DNA from: Ascaphus truei
Lineage: Eukaryota; Chordata; Amphibia; Anura; Ascaphidae
Direction: 5' to 3'
Assembly: GCA_036426205.1 (NCBI GenBank)
Contig: CM071568.1
Span: forward strand, 227,672,777 to 227,736,776
DNA: 64,000 bases
Under the pieces are notes generated by a model, which saw nothing but the letters and a program-made list of their open reading frames with translations, ran no database searches and had not been told where the DNA came from. A program made the position numbers and the translations under genes. The stretch's first letter is position 1. Every line of letters starts with the position of its first letter. Below, in pieces: positions 11,701 to 21,980 of the stretch.

Positions 11701-12597
11701 CCCTATACAGCCAATGATACACCCCCTCCCGTAATAGCCACGCCCCCCCGCTCCTGCTCTAAAAATGTTGCAGGACAGCGATCGCTCATGCTTGGTGAGC
11801 TGGTGACATCACCGCTCTCCAAGCATGAGCGAGCTCAGCGGCAGCGGGGCCGCAGCCTAAGGATGCCCTGTTTCACTTGCATTGAGTGCTCCTTTGATCG
11901 CATGTTGTGGGTTCACAGCAACAGCTTCCAAAATGTGAATGCCACACCTGGAATCAACTCCAGACCTTTTACCTGCTTAATTGATGATGAAATAACGAAG
12001 GAATATCCCACACCTGTCCGTGAAACAGCTTTTGAGTCAATTGTCCAATTACTTTTGGTCCCTTGAAAAAGAGGGTGATACATATTAAAGAGATGTAATT
12101 CCTAAACCCTTCCTCCAATTTGGATGTGAATACCCCCAAATTAAAGCTGATAGACTGCACTTTAAGCCCATATTCATTACTTAACTGTAACTTGAATTTA
12201 TTTTGGTACACAGCCAAAATAACAAAACTTGTATCAGTGTCCAATTATTTCCGGACCTAACTGTATCTCTGGTGCTGAAGCTATGCCAAAAAGATAAGTG
12301 TAAGAATCAGTATCTTCCAAATGGGATATTAAAGGTACATATTATTGAACTTTCATTTGTCAAAATCCAGAAGACGCATGCAATTTACAGAAAAAGTGTG
12401 CATTTGTATACGGAGCAATAATCTTTTCTCTGCTTGGCTATTCGAAGTGTTCCCTTTTTTTTAAGCTTTACTAAGATCTCTAGGATCTTTCCACTAAAAC
12501 TAGACAGCTCAAACAGGTCATTTGTTCCTCAATTTCTTGCGTTGCATGTTCCACCCTTCCACACTTGCTACCTCTGCCTTATAGTTATCATGTAGAA

Positions 12598-12792
12598 TAG
12601 GTGTAGCCAACTCCAGCCCTCAAGGGCCACCAAGAGGTCAGGTTTTAAGGATATCCCTGCTTCAGCACAGGTGGCTCAATTAGGGTCAACTGAGCCACTG
12701 ATTGAGCCACCGATTGAGCCACCTGTACTGAAGCAGGGATATCCCCAATACCTGGCCTGGTGGTCCTTGAGGACTGGAGTTGGCCACCCCTG
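12598..12792. mobile_element. Palindromic hAT-type MITE
   Basis: Terminal inverted repeats TAGGTGTAGCCAACTCCAG and CAGGGGTGGCCAACTCCAG enclose arms that stay complementary for about 80 bp and contain GGATATCCCTGCTTCAG. The centre is a short tandem of GATTGAGCCACC. The 8-mers flanking it match at only 5 of 8 positions, so the copy is old. CAGGGG-type ends are usual in hAT elements. Confidence 0.7.
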
Positions 12793-13320
12793 ATTTGGAG
12801 CAAAGGGCACATATCGACATGGATGTATAACTAGTAGGACTTGCCTGTTTATCTGAAATGTATGCTTGCCTGGCAACCATCTAAGCCCTGGAAACAAGTC
12901 CCGAAATGTAAAATGAGAGCCTCATAAATAGGTTCAGTGGGTTCTTGTATTGAAAGTACCCGCTTTACCAAATCTAAGTTTCACCCAGGCAGCGAGGCTT
13001 AACATGTGTATAACATCTATAGGCAACACAATAAATGGAAGCTGGTACACTTTTTTTTTTAATTTAATAATGCCTGCAATACATCTTCCCTTTACTGGTA
13101 TTTCTGTTGCAGAATAACCTGTGTGCAGCACATGTACTGTATCTATAAACAGATTGTGTTCAACAGCATGCATTGTTTGCATCTGCAATTTACAGCCCTT
13201 TGGAAAATGCAAAAGGCTACACATTGCATTGGGGCAATGGTGCCAGCCATTACCACACTTCCCAAATAACTTTCAATACTCTGGTTTAGCCACAGAACCC
13301 TTTGTTAACCAGTATTGCTG
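12793..13320. other. No gene or clear repeat seen
   Basis: Ordinary non-coding sequence apart from a short A/T run near 13050. No splice-bounded conserved frame was found. Confidence 0.5.
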
Positions 13321-13449
13321 ACCTGAGAAAGAGAGAAACACTCTCGAAAGCTTGTCCTATTATTTCAATTGTTAGTCCAAATAAAAAAAGGTATCACCTA
13401 ATACTCATTTATTCTGCACTATCGCAACTGGACTAACACAGCTATTTCC

Positions 13450-13495
<46 letters not shown>
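13321..13495 (+). repeat. Dispersed repeat ending in a (TA)n microsatellite
   Basis: The segment carries CTGAGAA (13323-13329), a GAGAG/CTCTC hairpin and GAAAGCTTGTC, then a conserved-looking tail that ends in (TA)n at 13455-13492. The hairpin is hammerhead-like, but the core has A where the consensus has G. A 3' microsatellite fits a retroposed element. Confidence 0.5.
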
Positions 13496-13499
<4 letters not shown>

Positions 13500-13890
13500 A
13501 ACAAAAGGGGACAGCGCAGGCTCAATAGTGTAAAACAGTACAGGTTTATTAATCACGAGCTAAAATAAAAAACTCACAGCAATGAGATAGGACATGCGCA
13601 TCAAACAAGAACACCAAAGGTCATGCTGTTAGTGAGGAACAGTAATCTCATGGCTGCAGTGTGTAAATCTTTCTCTATGCCGCCGGGTGTCTATGTCGTG
13701 ATGTGCGTCCACTTCAGCGCGCCCCCCCCCCCCCCCCCGGCTAAAACAGCTCACGATCCTTTCGTTCTGCAGCACCACAGTTTCCTTCCAATCCAGCAAT
13801 TGCTCAATGAGCTAAACACCTGGTGCTAGTAGATAGCGCCCTTACGCGTTTCGTCGCGAGTGTACCGGCGACTTCATTCATCATATACAG
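13496..13890 (-). repeat. Penelope-like terminal repeat fragment
   Basis: On the minus strand, 13885-13846 gives TGAATGAAGTCGC, a loop, then GCGACGAAACGCGTA, a hairpin flanked by hammerhead-like blocks. The far end (AACAAAAGGGGACAGCGCA on plus, 13500-13518) resembles the insertion at 51641-52130 (AAAAAGAAAACAGCGCAC). A poly-C run of about 18 lies at 13720-13738. No coding sequence is present. Confidence 0.45.
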
Positions 13891-13892
13891 TA

Positions 13893-14320
13893 TATATATT
13901 TCCCCTTAATATGTGCATCAATACAATCCACACAATGATAAGAAATTAGCTAAATTGCTGATCGATCCCTTCTCCTGTGGTCGATAAGCGGGGTTGACTA
14001 AATCCCTGTCAGTGTAGCAGGAGAGGACCAAAGATGCAAAGTTTTGTGGGGAAGATCATGTGACCAGACAGTCACTAGATACATTTGGTGCACTGCTAGA
14101 GAGAGGGCAGGGCTCAAAAAGGGGTGTGCCAGACCTGTTTCTGAAGAGGAAGGGGATGTGACTTTGTAAGTGGTTGCTATAGAAACAAAAAATGCTTGTT
14201 ACATTATAATACATTAAAAATGTAATTCAAGGTTGTTTTTTTGTTTCGTTTTTTCTTAGTACAGAACTGATTTATTTTAAAAAATACACCTGTAGGGTAT
14301 TTCTTGGTCTGCAGCTTTAA
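13893..14320. mobile_element. TTAA-target MITE, right part
   Basis: The right end reads, reverse-complemented, TTAAAGCTGCAGACCAAG, matching the terminus at 49568 (TTAAAGCAGCAGTCCAAG). An internal ATGTGCATCAATACAAT block is also shared with 49620-49640. TTAA next to GCNGCAG-type ends suggests a Kolobok-like family. The left end is lost in the neighbouring repeat. Confidence 0.5.
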
Positions 14321-15085
14321 GGCATGGATAACCCCTTCTGGTGAATTTAGCTCTTTTGCTTGTGCTTTTACACTTTCTGCTGCCCTGCATATCTGGAGGC
14401 ATTATCTAAGGCAGGGGTGTGAGATTATCTGCAGGGGGCACGGGGTTTACAGAGGATCCCACGCGAATTCCCGAAGGCACTTAAATTAAATGCCAGGGAA
14501 GCGGCGAAGGCCTCTGTAAACCTCACTTAATTGGTTCAGCCGGCTTTTGGAGACGCGTCGCCATGGCAACGCGGTGTCAAATGATGTTGCGGGGTCATGT
14601 GACATCGCATTTCTATGGCAACGTGACGTCATGACACCGAGACGCTGGGAACCAAGGTAAGGGGAGGGTGTGCGGAGAGGACAGCCAGCAGGGGGGCGCA
14701 GGGGAAAAAGATTGCGCTCCCCTGATCTACGGCTAGATCTGCTTCACACAGAAGCCTCTCTTGAAACACATTTTCTTTGATGCCACAAATGATTCGGTCT
14801 CTGATCAGAGACACTGTCAGTTCAGCAAGTCCTACCGAGTTTCAGTAATTCAGTGACATGGATTCATCATTTTTTTTTTCATGCATGTAAAATTTGTCTC
14901 ATTCCTTTTTGGCATATAATATTCCTCAAATTTGTTAAGTATCTCACTTAACTTTATACTTTTACCTTCTCCAAACTGAAAATGATTGTAAATATCCAAT
15001 GCTTCCTTCCGCACAATATGTAAAAGAAATATTGATGATTTAAAGTTATCATATTTCTCTTCGGCTCATATGGCCAGCGAATACA
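14321..15085 (-). pseudogene. Ty3-type Gag fragment, split by a MITE
   Basis: Minus-strand pieces read in order: an N-terminal part with EEKYDNF, FEEYYMPKRNET (15085-14875), then SLIRDRIICGIKENVFQERLL (14815-14750), then, beyond the hAT MITE at 14412-14724, ICRAAESVKAQAKEL (14400-14350). This is the capsid region of a Ty3/gypsy Gag from lower vertebrates. About 50 residues between the first two pieces are missing and frames shift. No pol lies next to it. Confidence 0.65.
14412..14724. mobile_element. hAT-type MITE, 313 bp
   Basis: An 8 bp target duplication flanks it with one mismatch (ATCTAAGG at 14404-14411, ATCTACGG at 14725-14732). The ends start CAGGGG on both strands. The interior is GC-rich with CATGTGAC and GCCATGGCAACG motifs. 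It is inserted in the Gag fragment, which continues on either side. Confidence 0.8.
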
Positions 15086-15476
15086 GGTCAAATCTGTGCC
15101 TCAACTGTTTCCAGTTCTCTGCAACATTGGCAGATACCGTAAGTGCAGGGTCAGTGGGGGCTGCAATGTACAGTATCCATTACTTACATTAGAACAGCCT
15201 TTGTGTCCCTGCAGTTTACTGCTTACAGTAACTTGCTCTGTCTGTCTTTTACTTGGGGCACTGAAAACAACAGCAAGGTAATCTCAACTCCTTCTTATTC
15301 AGCATTTGTTGCACAATGTAATGTTATTTGTGGCTTTAGAAGTATTTGAATGAGTGGCAAATGGTTTAATAATAAGCAACAGCCATGTTGCAGTTTCTTC
15401 CTGTTTCTGGCATTCTGCTTGATTCACATGACAACTCCCTATGCCTCACTGCTAGGGTTTGTCTCTAAATTTCTTA
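15086..15476. other. No gene seen
   Basis: Non-coding sequence between the Gag fragment and a TTAA-flanked MITE. Short open frames here have no conserved motifs. Confidence 0.5.
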
Positions 15477-15910
15477 TTAACGCGGCAGTCCAAGCGGCCG
15501 TTCCCCCATCCCCCTCCCCATCCATTTTTGTTTATTTTTGTCCATTGATTTGAGGCTGGGGGTGTCCGGAGATGAACCGCGTTAACTTCAGCTCCGGTGA
15601 CCCCATGGTTCCCCGGATACTTAACTACGTAGAGGGTGCTGGTGGCCGCACCGGCTCGCTAGCTGGGTCGATGTATTAGCGGATTTCAAAGTTCCCGCGT
15701 CCTGTGGGCCAATTGAAAGCCGTGACATCAGCCGGTGCGGCTTCCTATTGGCCCATGTGATGCGGGAGCTTCAAACTTTGCTGAGATATCGTCACCACCT
15801 TTGGAGGTCTGTATCTTGGGAAGTAAGCGGTCCCCGGAGCTGAAAATAATGGGGTTATGTAAAACAAAATTGAAAAAGAAAAAAACAGGCCGCTTGGATT
15901 GCTTCTTTAA
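15477..15910. mobile_element. TTAA-flanked MITE
   Basis: TTAA occurs at both ends (15477-15480 and 15907-15910). The inner ends are inverted: GCAGTCCAAGCGGCC on the left and, reverse-complemented, GCAATCCAAGCGGCC on the right. The body is about 426 bp, with a second internal inverted pair around GGGCCAAT and ATTGGCCC. No coding sequence. The TTAA target fits Kolobok or piggyBac families. Confidence 0.75.
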
Positions 15911-15949
15911 TACCAATATCCAATAGGGGGACCAGGGCCGGCTGGGAGC

Positions 15950-16245
15950 TTTGCGGGGCTCGATGCAGCGGGGTTTTGGCAGGGCCTCTTACTTTCTCCA
16001 GAGCAGCTTCTCCTCTTGCAACGTCACAGCGTCATGTGAAGTCGCACTGTCATGGCGACGCACCGTCACAAGATTGCAGAAGGAAATGCTGTCCCCGGAG
16101 AGAAGGTTAGAGACAGTTACAGAGGCCTGGCACTCTCCTCCGACAACCAGTATAAATGTTGTGGGGAAGAGCGTGGGGCCTCTGTAACCATGGGGATAGC
16201 TAGGTGCAGTGGCACCGAAGGAACCGGCATCAAGCTGGCCCTTAT
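15950..16245. repeat. Candidate GC-rich MITE
   Basis: AGGGCCGGCT on the left and AGCTGGCCCT on the right form short inverted ends, and the interior shares GTCATGTGA and GGCGACGC motifs with the hAT MITE at 14412. No clean target duplication was found. Confidence 0.35.
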
Positions 16246-17193
16246 AGGGACCATCTATAAATTATATGTACTGTACACAATGTACATATTTTCATAGTTA
16301 TGTTGGTTACATAATGCATTTTTTTTTCATGAACAAACAGAGGCATTGAAAATCAAGTTTCTAAGGGGAAAAATTACCATAGTGTTATTGTCAAGAATGC
16401 TGGTGAAAAACTGGAATACATTTTATTGCACTTGAACAAGCTTTACGGTAGCCACAGATGTTAACTAATATAAATCCTCCCCAGTGTTGGGTTTAGTTAT
16501 CACAAATTTTGCAATTACAGAGAGCAAACACAATGCTTATTTGTATTAATTTAATTCAGTTAATTAATCCAAAACACAAAACCAATTTAATATTAAATGA
16601 AAAATATGGGCTCAGCAAATGTACACACATTAATCAGATTCCTGTCAATGCTTTGAAATGTTGCATGTTCTCATGTTCAGACATGTTTCTTATTGATTTC
16701 TACAGCAATTATTTAACCTGCTCAGGACCTCTACATCCTTATTGAGAAGGCATTCGAGTGTTTAATAAGGGCCATTGTAGAACAAGTGAGAAAAAAAAAA
16801 AGATTTAATCTATTCATTTGCCAGGTTGAATAATAACACGCATTGCAAGATGTGTATCAGTGTTCTCCATGACCAGAAAGAAAATGTTCTAAAATTATGA
16901 AATATGAAACTTATATTTGAAGCGTTTACACAGCATAAACCCAGTTTGCATGTTTTCATCAATATGTACACAAAGTAAGTTATGGTGAGTAAAAAAGTGA
17001 CAAAAGTCCCCCACTGAGCAGCAAATAAAAATACCCTTTGAGACACAAACCTGACTCACCGCATTATCTCATAGCATAGAATGCTTCAGCTGCAGTCAGG
17101 GATTCTGGATAATATGCAAATGAGTGGGGGTTTTATTCGCAAACACAAAAGTCTCTTAAAACAAAACAAACATGTTTAATTGTATCACTGTAC
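16246..17193. other. Non-coding sequence downstream of the last kinase exon seen
   Basis: AT-rich, with no exon-like frame bounded by splice sites and no recognisable repeat. It follows the donor at 17191-17193 and so should be intron of the kinase gene. Confidence 0.5.
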
Positions 17194-17272
17194 CTGTAGT
17201 TGTTCACCGATATATGGAACTTGAAGAATTTCCCCAGCTCCCGGACGAAGTAAAGGGTCTTTGTTCAGCATC
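17194..17272 (-). CDS. NEK11: NEK11-like kinase exon (end of catalytic domain)
   Basis: A 79 bp exon on the minus strand, with acceptor AG at 17273-17274 and donor GT at 17192-17193. It completes a split codon (AG|G), then encodes MLNKDPLLRPGAGEILQVPY and IGEQLQ, ending in phase 0. The xxRP motif is kinase subdomain XI, which packs the C-lobe. It lies only 92 bp from the preceding exon. Together with the other three exons it matches a NIMA-related kinase, closest in recalled wording to NEK11, a Ser/Thr kinase of the DNA-damage checkpoint. The identification rests on family knowledge and not on a search. Confidence 0.88.
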
Positions 17273-17364
17273 CTGAAATATGCAAGTAGTCTTAGCTGTA
17301 TGTGGGATCTTTTCTGGCACAAAGAAAATCATACAGGACTGGGAAGTCACAAGTCACAAAATAC

Positions 17365-17514
17365 CTGTTCATTAGCAAATTAAGGTCGCTTGAATAACGG
17401 TCTGGCAAAGATGGCGTTTCACCTTCCACAATTTTTATAACAACCGACAAGAAATTGTATTCAGTGAATGCATGTTCTAAGCAGCACATCTCATAAAGAA
17501 TACAAGCCAGGGAC
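17365..17514 (-). CDS. NEK11: NEK11-like kinase exon (C-lobe, subdomains IX-X)
   Basis: A 150 bp exon with acceptor CTGCAG|G (AG at 17515-17516) and donor GTAT (17361-17364). It starts with the last base of the Trp codon of the DIW motif and ends with two bases of the next codon (AG), which exon 17194-17272 completes. The peptide begins SLACILYEMCCLEHAF and continues with IVEGETPSLPDRY, the helix F to G region of NEK kinases. The CCLEHAF and IVEG-TPSLP wording distinguishes NEK11 from other NEKs. Phases and splice sites agree on both sides, so it looks intact. Confidence 0.93.
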
Positions 17515-17599
17515 CTGCAGTAAGAAGAAATCAAAAAAGGTTAACTGACAGAGTATGTAATGCTGGACATAGAATTTTGCAGGTCAAATGAGTCACTAC

Positions 17600-17760
17600 C
17601 AGCAGAGTTTACAATCTTATTTTAGTGGGCGAGGTCCAGTTAAAGTGACTTGCCCAATCACACAAAGAAAATTTGTACTAGGATTTGAACTAGGTTCACT
17701 AGCTTCAAAAGCAGTGATATTACCACTGAGCTACAGTAATCCTTCAGACCCTCCAATGTA
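17600..17760 (-). mobile_element. MIR-like CORE-SINE fragment
   Basis: Read on the minus strand it has a CTCAGTGGTAAT-like A-box region, a B-box-like AGTTCAAATCC, and a GGGCAAGTCACTTTA core, as in the better copy at 31150-31385. It is an old tRNA-derived SINE in the intron of the kinase gene. Confidence 0.65.
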
Positions 17761-18629
17761 GATATTAACAGAGTTAAGATATTATCTACATCTTGGTATT
17801 GGACTAAGATATTTCTAATGTTTTGATAGACTATTATCAAAGATAACTGCCTAATCTGTAGGGCCTCCTGCAGATCTGTAATGTTTCTGTTTAAATGTAA
17901 TCATTGTTATTACTATTTTGCTTTGAATAAAGATGTGTAATTAAAAAAAAAGGACATTGATTTGCCATGAGTAATCTAGTGCTGTTAAGTATTCCCTCCC
18001 ATGATAATGAAAATATGTTATGCATAGAAGGTAATGGATAAAGGCAATTACATACCACAAATGTAATTAAATAAATATAAAAAAACAACGTCTACACACC
18101 AAAATCTAATTATATAAATATGTTATACAGCATGCGATTACAAAATACTGTAGGTTCTATACCAAACTTTCACACTGTTCAGTTCCATAGCAATGGATGG
18201 GACCAAACACGAAGTACTAGTTCAGATGTAGCAAGTCTTAATGCCTTCGGTGCTTCGGTTGTTGACGTGGTTGTAATGGTTGCGGCACTGAAGGATTAAT
18301 GCTGTGGTGTGTCCCATTGAGGAGCATGGACCCCCCCGCAGCACGATTGCAGCAGACACTGTCCCCAGCACTGCAGACTGTTGCATGTTCGTCCTGCGGC
18401 GCTGGTGACAGCAAGTCTTGCTACTGTACATCTGTATATAAAGATTTCTTTGATTAAGGATGTAGTGAAATTATATACATTCATTTGATGACTTTCTTTG
18501 TGCATGTGGATGACATTTTGCATTACCCATTCATGGATATTGTTTCTATTTCTGCAATATATATTTGGTATTTGATATACAGGATTAATGGCACTATAAT
18601 GTCAACTTCTATAAGAGGAAAGAGACCTG
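17761..18629. other. Intron sequence, no gene seen
   Basis: AT-rich intron between kinase exons. Only short frames without motifs. Confidence 0.5.
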
Positions 18630-19320
18630 GGAGACAGTAATTCATCTGACTTAACAAGAGGCAAGTAATGTCACAAAGCCATTGGGAAAGTCAGCAGTTT
18701 GTATAGGGAGAGATCTATAAGCAGAGGAAAGAGAGAGGTAGTGCTGTCACTTTATAGATCATTGGTAAGGCCTCACGTACAGTGCTCTGTTCAGTTTTGG
18801 ATAGCATATCTCCAGAAGTACATACTGTAAATTGGAGACGGTGAAAAGAGGGACTACTAAATGGTGTATGATCTATAGCGTAAGACATCAGGAAAGACTA
18901 AATGACCTTAATACAACTTAACTTAGAAGAGGAAAGAGGGGAGATTGGAGATATGAATAAAAACTTGCAAATACTCTCCATAAAGGGTTTTAACAAAGCA
19001 TAGGAGGGAAGCATAATTCAGCAAAAGAGAAGCGCTAGAACCACAGGCTACGGTGCTGAAGCTGGGGGTGGCAGGCACAGGTGAAATGCGAGGAAGTACG
19101 TCTTCAAGGGTGGTGGATTCATGGAACAACAGAGGTGGTAGAGGCTAATACAGTAAGGAAATGCTAAATTGCTTGGGATAGACATAAGGCTGCCATAAAT
19201 ATGAATCAAAGTCAAGGATCAAATAGGGTCTGAGGTGTTCCAGCAGATAGGAAATGGGCAAACTGGTAGGTGGATCAAGTGGTTCTTATCTGCTGTCAAA
19301 TTCTTTATTTCTATAGCCGG
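18630..19320 (+). mobile_element. CR1/L3-type LINE 3' fragment
   Basis: A decayed plus-strand copy of the ORF2 C-terminus and 3' UTR. Translated pieces correspond to the LV-RPHLEY...QFW, KLETVQ-RAT, YQERLKDLN and RRGDMI segments of CR1-like ORF2, followed by the AEVVEAN...F...AWD motif. The end falls near a TTTATTTCTATAG tail. Many stops and shifts make it a fossil. Confidence 0.6.
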
Positions 19321-20120
19321 ACAACACTGACCACTAAAAAGATTACAGCTCAAATGTACTAAACAGTGCTAATCTTAGGATCAAAGTGTACTAATGGCAG
19401 TGACTTATTTAAGGGGTTAACACTGACTGTAGTGTCAATTAATATATGCTAACTACCCAATAGGTAGCTTGTTGAATTAGTTAGTTATATTTTCTAAATG
19501 GTTGCTATCTCATAAGTCAAACTCAAGTAGTCCATAAACCCTCAATAAAGCTAAATATTAAATTTTAACCCCTTCAGTGCCTGAAAGGTTTGCAACTTTT
19601 TGCAGTTCCATCAAGAACTAAAGTGGCAAAAAATAAATAAGCATAACGTCTTGTTTATTTTTTTTTTTACATCTTATTGTTTTTCTTGGCAGTGTTAACC
19701 CTTTGGGTTCAGAAGGAGGCAGCACCAGAGTATCACAGCCCCTGCGGCATTTCATGATCATGTGACCCGCTCCTCTGAGTCACCAATTGCAGAACGAGTT
19801 CCCCTCTTCCATTCCACAGCAGGCTCCTGGGGAGTGCTGAACGCGATATACCCGTGAAAACGAGCAAATAGGATTAACGTGGCGGTGGTCCAATTCATAT
19901 GCAGGGACCTCCGCAGAGCTAGTCCTCACGGGCCGCTTTCTGGGCCGCGGGTGCCCTGCGGTCCGGTGGCCGCAAATGTTCACGGCCACGAAAACAGCAA
20001 GTCTGGACACATCTGTATGACTACTACATCATGCAGCCCCTGGAGTGCCAGACCCCATAATGTACAAGCTACATCAAGGGGCAACCAAATGGCTAATTAC
20101 ATTGCGAAATCACCTTATAC
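19321..20120. other. Intron sequence, no gene seen
   Basis: No coding or RNA gene supported. A short T-run at about 19660 and a GC-richer block at 19730-20000 have no clear repeat boundaries. Confidence 0.5.
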
Positions 20121-20444
20121 CAGGAGGGAAGATGAATCAGCGTGCACTACGGTGCAGGAAAAAATCAAAAAGGCTGGACTGTGCTACGAAAAAAATCCTT
20201 TATTCAGACATGGTTAAAAATTGAGAGGAGGGAAGAGAACCCCTGCGCCTCTAACGCGTTTCACTCGCAATCGAGCTTTATCAAAGATAAAGCTCGATTG
20301 CGAGTGAAACGCGTTAGAGGCGCAGGGGTTCTCTTCCCTCCTCTCAATTTTAACCATGTCTGAATAAAGATTTTTTCGTAGCACAGTCCAGCCTTTTTGA
20401 TTTTTTCCTGCACCGTAGTGCCCGCTGATTCATCTTCCTCCTGT
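20121..20444. repeat. Near-perfect palindrome with about 160 bp arms
   Basis: Arm 20121-20282 is the reverse complement of 20286-20444 with a few indels, around an AAA centre (20283-20285). Each arm holds the TTGATAAAG ... GAAACGCGTTAG block, a hammerhead-like hairpin typical of frog Penelope-like ends, and a GAATAAAG motif. It therefore looks like one retroelement end duplicated head to head. A transcript across it would fold into one long hairpin. Confidence 0.9.
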
Positions 20445-20789
20445 AAGAAAGTGTTCGTTCTGCTTCCATTCAGCCGGAGCACCTGACCCGGTCACACACA
20501 AGGAGATATGTGAGTACAATAATGCTTTAAAGTGAGATGCCCCATTACCATTGGTATATTGTGTTCTGGGTGTATATTAGAGGTCTGGGGGTCCTAGGAT
20601 ATCCCCCATAACACTCTCTTTACCCCTGCTCAACCGTGGTTCACCTAGGGGTATGCCTAAGTCCCAAGCATGTACAAAGGATATTATGTGTTCCGGTTTG
20701 CAGTGAATTCAACAATATATTTTCTTTAAACCTAAGGGTATATGCTCTGTAGCACTAGTTATTTTTGGGGCTCCAACCTCAATATTTCA

Positions 20790-20995
20790 TAATTACATTG
20801 TAAGAGCTTCGGGGCAGGGACTCCTTTTCCTAAATGTCACTTTTATGTCTAAAGCACTTATTCCCATGATGTGTTATTTATATTATTTGTTATTCATATG
20901 ATTATGTCACGTGTATTACTGCTGTGAAGCGCTATGTACATTAATGGCACTATATAAATAAAGATATACATACATACATACATACATACATCTGC
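20790..20995 (+). mobile_element. SINE/LINE tail with (ATAC)n
   Basis: The phrase GTAAGAGCTTCGGGGCAGGG followed by GAAGCGCTATGTACATTAAT, ATATAAATAAAGATATACAT and a (ATAC)n run at 20969-20991 is the tail of a widespread retroposon in amphibians. Related tails occur at 31150-31385 and 61760-61930. Confidence 0.6.
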
Positions 20996-21193
20996 TACTG
21001 AAAGTGAATGTTCAATGTTTTTTCATTATATCTGCTGTAGCTACATATGTTAAATGCTTAGAAGTAGAAACAGCTTCAGGAAGCTCTTAAAGTGCAACTT
21101 TTAGAAAGAGTACTTTTATTCTTATGTTTGCTTCAGTATTTTTTAAAGGATTATTACTTTAGAAACATATACACTACCGACACACTTTATCAC

Positions 21194-21545
21194 ACTGCGG
21201 CCAGATCCGCAAGCCGGGAGATTTCCCGGCTTGCTAGTAGCCGCCCCTCGGCGTGCCGCGCGTCACCGACGCGCGGTCACGCGTCATCGGGAGCCTGCGC
21301 CCCCTGCACGCGCGTCCAGGGCTCCCCGAGGGAGCCCTGGTGTCCCGCGATCGCGGGACGGCGGCAGGGGGTTCCGGGGGACCCGGCGGACCCGGCAGCG
21401 GTAGGGAGAGCGCCCCGATCGGAGGGCGCTCTTCCGCTGCTTCGGCGCGCGCCCGTCACCCTCCGGCGCGCGCCAGGATACTGCTGCGGCCAAGAACGGG
21501 CAAATGCTCGAATAAACTTGGCCGCAGCAGTAAGAACGCATGGAT
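21194..21545. mobile_element. GC-rich MITE candidate ending in a perfect hairpin
   Basis: A 350 bp block far richer in GC than its surroundings, bounded by TGCGGCCA-type inverted ends. Within it are several local palindromes (CGGGAGATTTCCCG, TCCCGCGATCGCGGGA). At the right edge 21479-21494 and 21517-21532 are perfect 16 bp inverted repeats. No coding sequence is credible. Terminal duplications were not identified. Confidence 0.5.
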
Positions 21546-21940
21546 GTTTCGCTGATCACACAATGGTTGAACGAGGTTCCCTTATTCATTGCTCTTTGGC
21601 GGTGCGTTGCAGGAGGCCTCTTCGGCAGCAAAGTTAAACCGAGAGCACAATTTTAGAAACAGCATAAACTAAGATGCACAAAAGAGATTGGTTGCCCCTG
21701 ATTTCTCTACCACTAAAGTTTTTTTAAATACAGTAGTTGACTTCACTAGCAAGAATGGACATCAATGAAAAGGACAAATGGGGTAGCCGGCACTCCCAAT
21801 ACCATGAACAGTTTGCGGTGCATGTCCTATACCAATAGTAAGAGAAAAGTAATCCACTCCAGCAGGAACAGACACAAGACAGCACTCAAAGGTAAGTAAG
21901 AAAACTTGTATTCAAAAAAAAAAAACATAGCACAAACATG

Positions 21941-21980
21941 ACCAACGTTTCTGTCCTCGTGGGACATTCCTCAGGGTGGT
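21941..21980 (-). ncRNA. Hammerhead-like ribozyme motif
   Basis: On the minus strand CTGAGGA (21974-21968) is followed by a TGTCC-CACGA-GGACA hairpin and GAAACGTTGGTC. This resembles the hammerhead core CUGANGA, stem II, GAAA, and lies in the terminal repeat of a Penelope-like element, where such ribozymes are known. One extra A before stem II departs from the consensus, so activity is unproven. Confidence 0.5.

Larger units (their letters stand above)
10442..11857. mobile_element. Harbinger-type MITE with expanded interior
   Basis: TAA flanks both sides (10439-10441 and 11858-11860). The ends read GGCTGAGTCCCC on the left and, reverse-complemented, GGCTGCGGCCCC on the right; the similarity extends through a CCGCTG-GCTCGC-CTCATGC segment. 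It is inserted in the N-terminal coding part of the Tc1 transposase. The flanking match reaches 10 bp (CAGCCTAAGG) because the target already held CAGCC beside TAA. Most of the interior is tandem repeat, so the ancestral MITE was probably only a few hundred bases. Confidence 0.75.
9248..12263 (-). mobile_element. Tc1/mariner transposon, interrupted by a MITE
   Basis: The element is flanked by TA dinucleotides (9246-9247 and 12264-12265). Long terminal inverted repeats start CAGTTAGGTCAGGAAATAA on the left and CAGTTAGGTCCGGAAATAA on the right and match for about 58 bp. Without the 1.4 kb insertion at 10442-11857 its length is about 1.6 kb, the usual size for Tc1. The transposase lies on the minus strand and is broken, so the copy is immobile unless helped in trans. 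Confidence 0.93.

Noticed and set aside
10598..11722. Long open frames (up to 374 codons, Pro/Ser/Leu-rich or Gly/Arg-rich) on both strands
   Set aside because: They are products of a G-rich minisatellite and GA tract; frames are open in several registers and contain no domain.
15950..16245. Target duplication around AGGGCC ends (TAGGGGGACC and TATAGGGACC)
   Set aside because: The similar flanks do not abut the inverted ends at equal positions, so a clean duplication could not be established.
21092..21637. 181-codon Arg/Ala/Pro-rich frame
   Set aside because: It is driven by high GC in a MITE-like block and is open in several frames without a motif.
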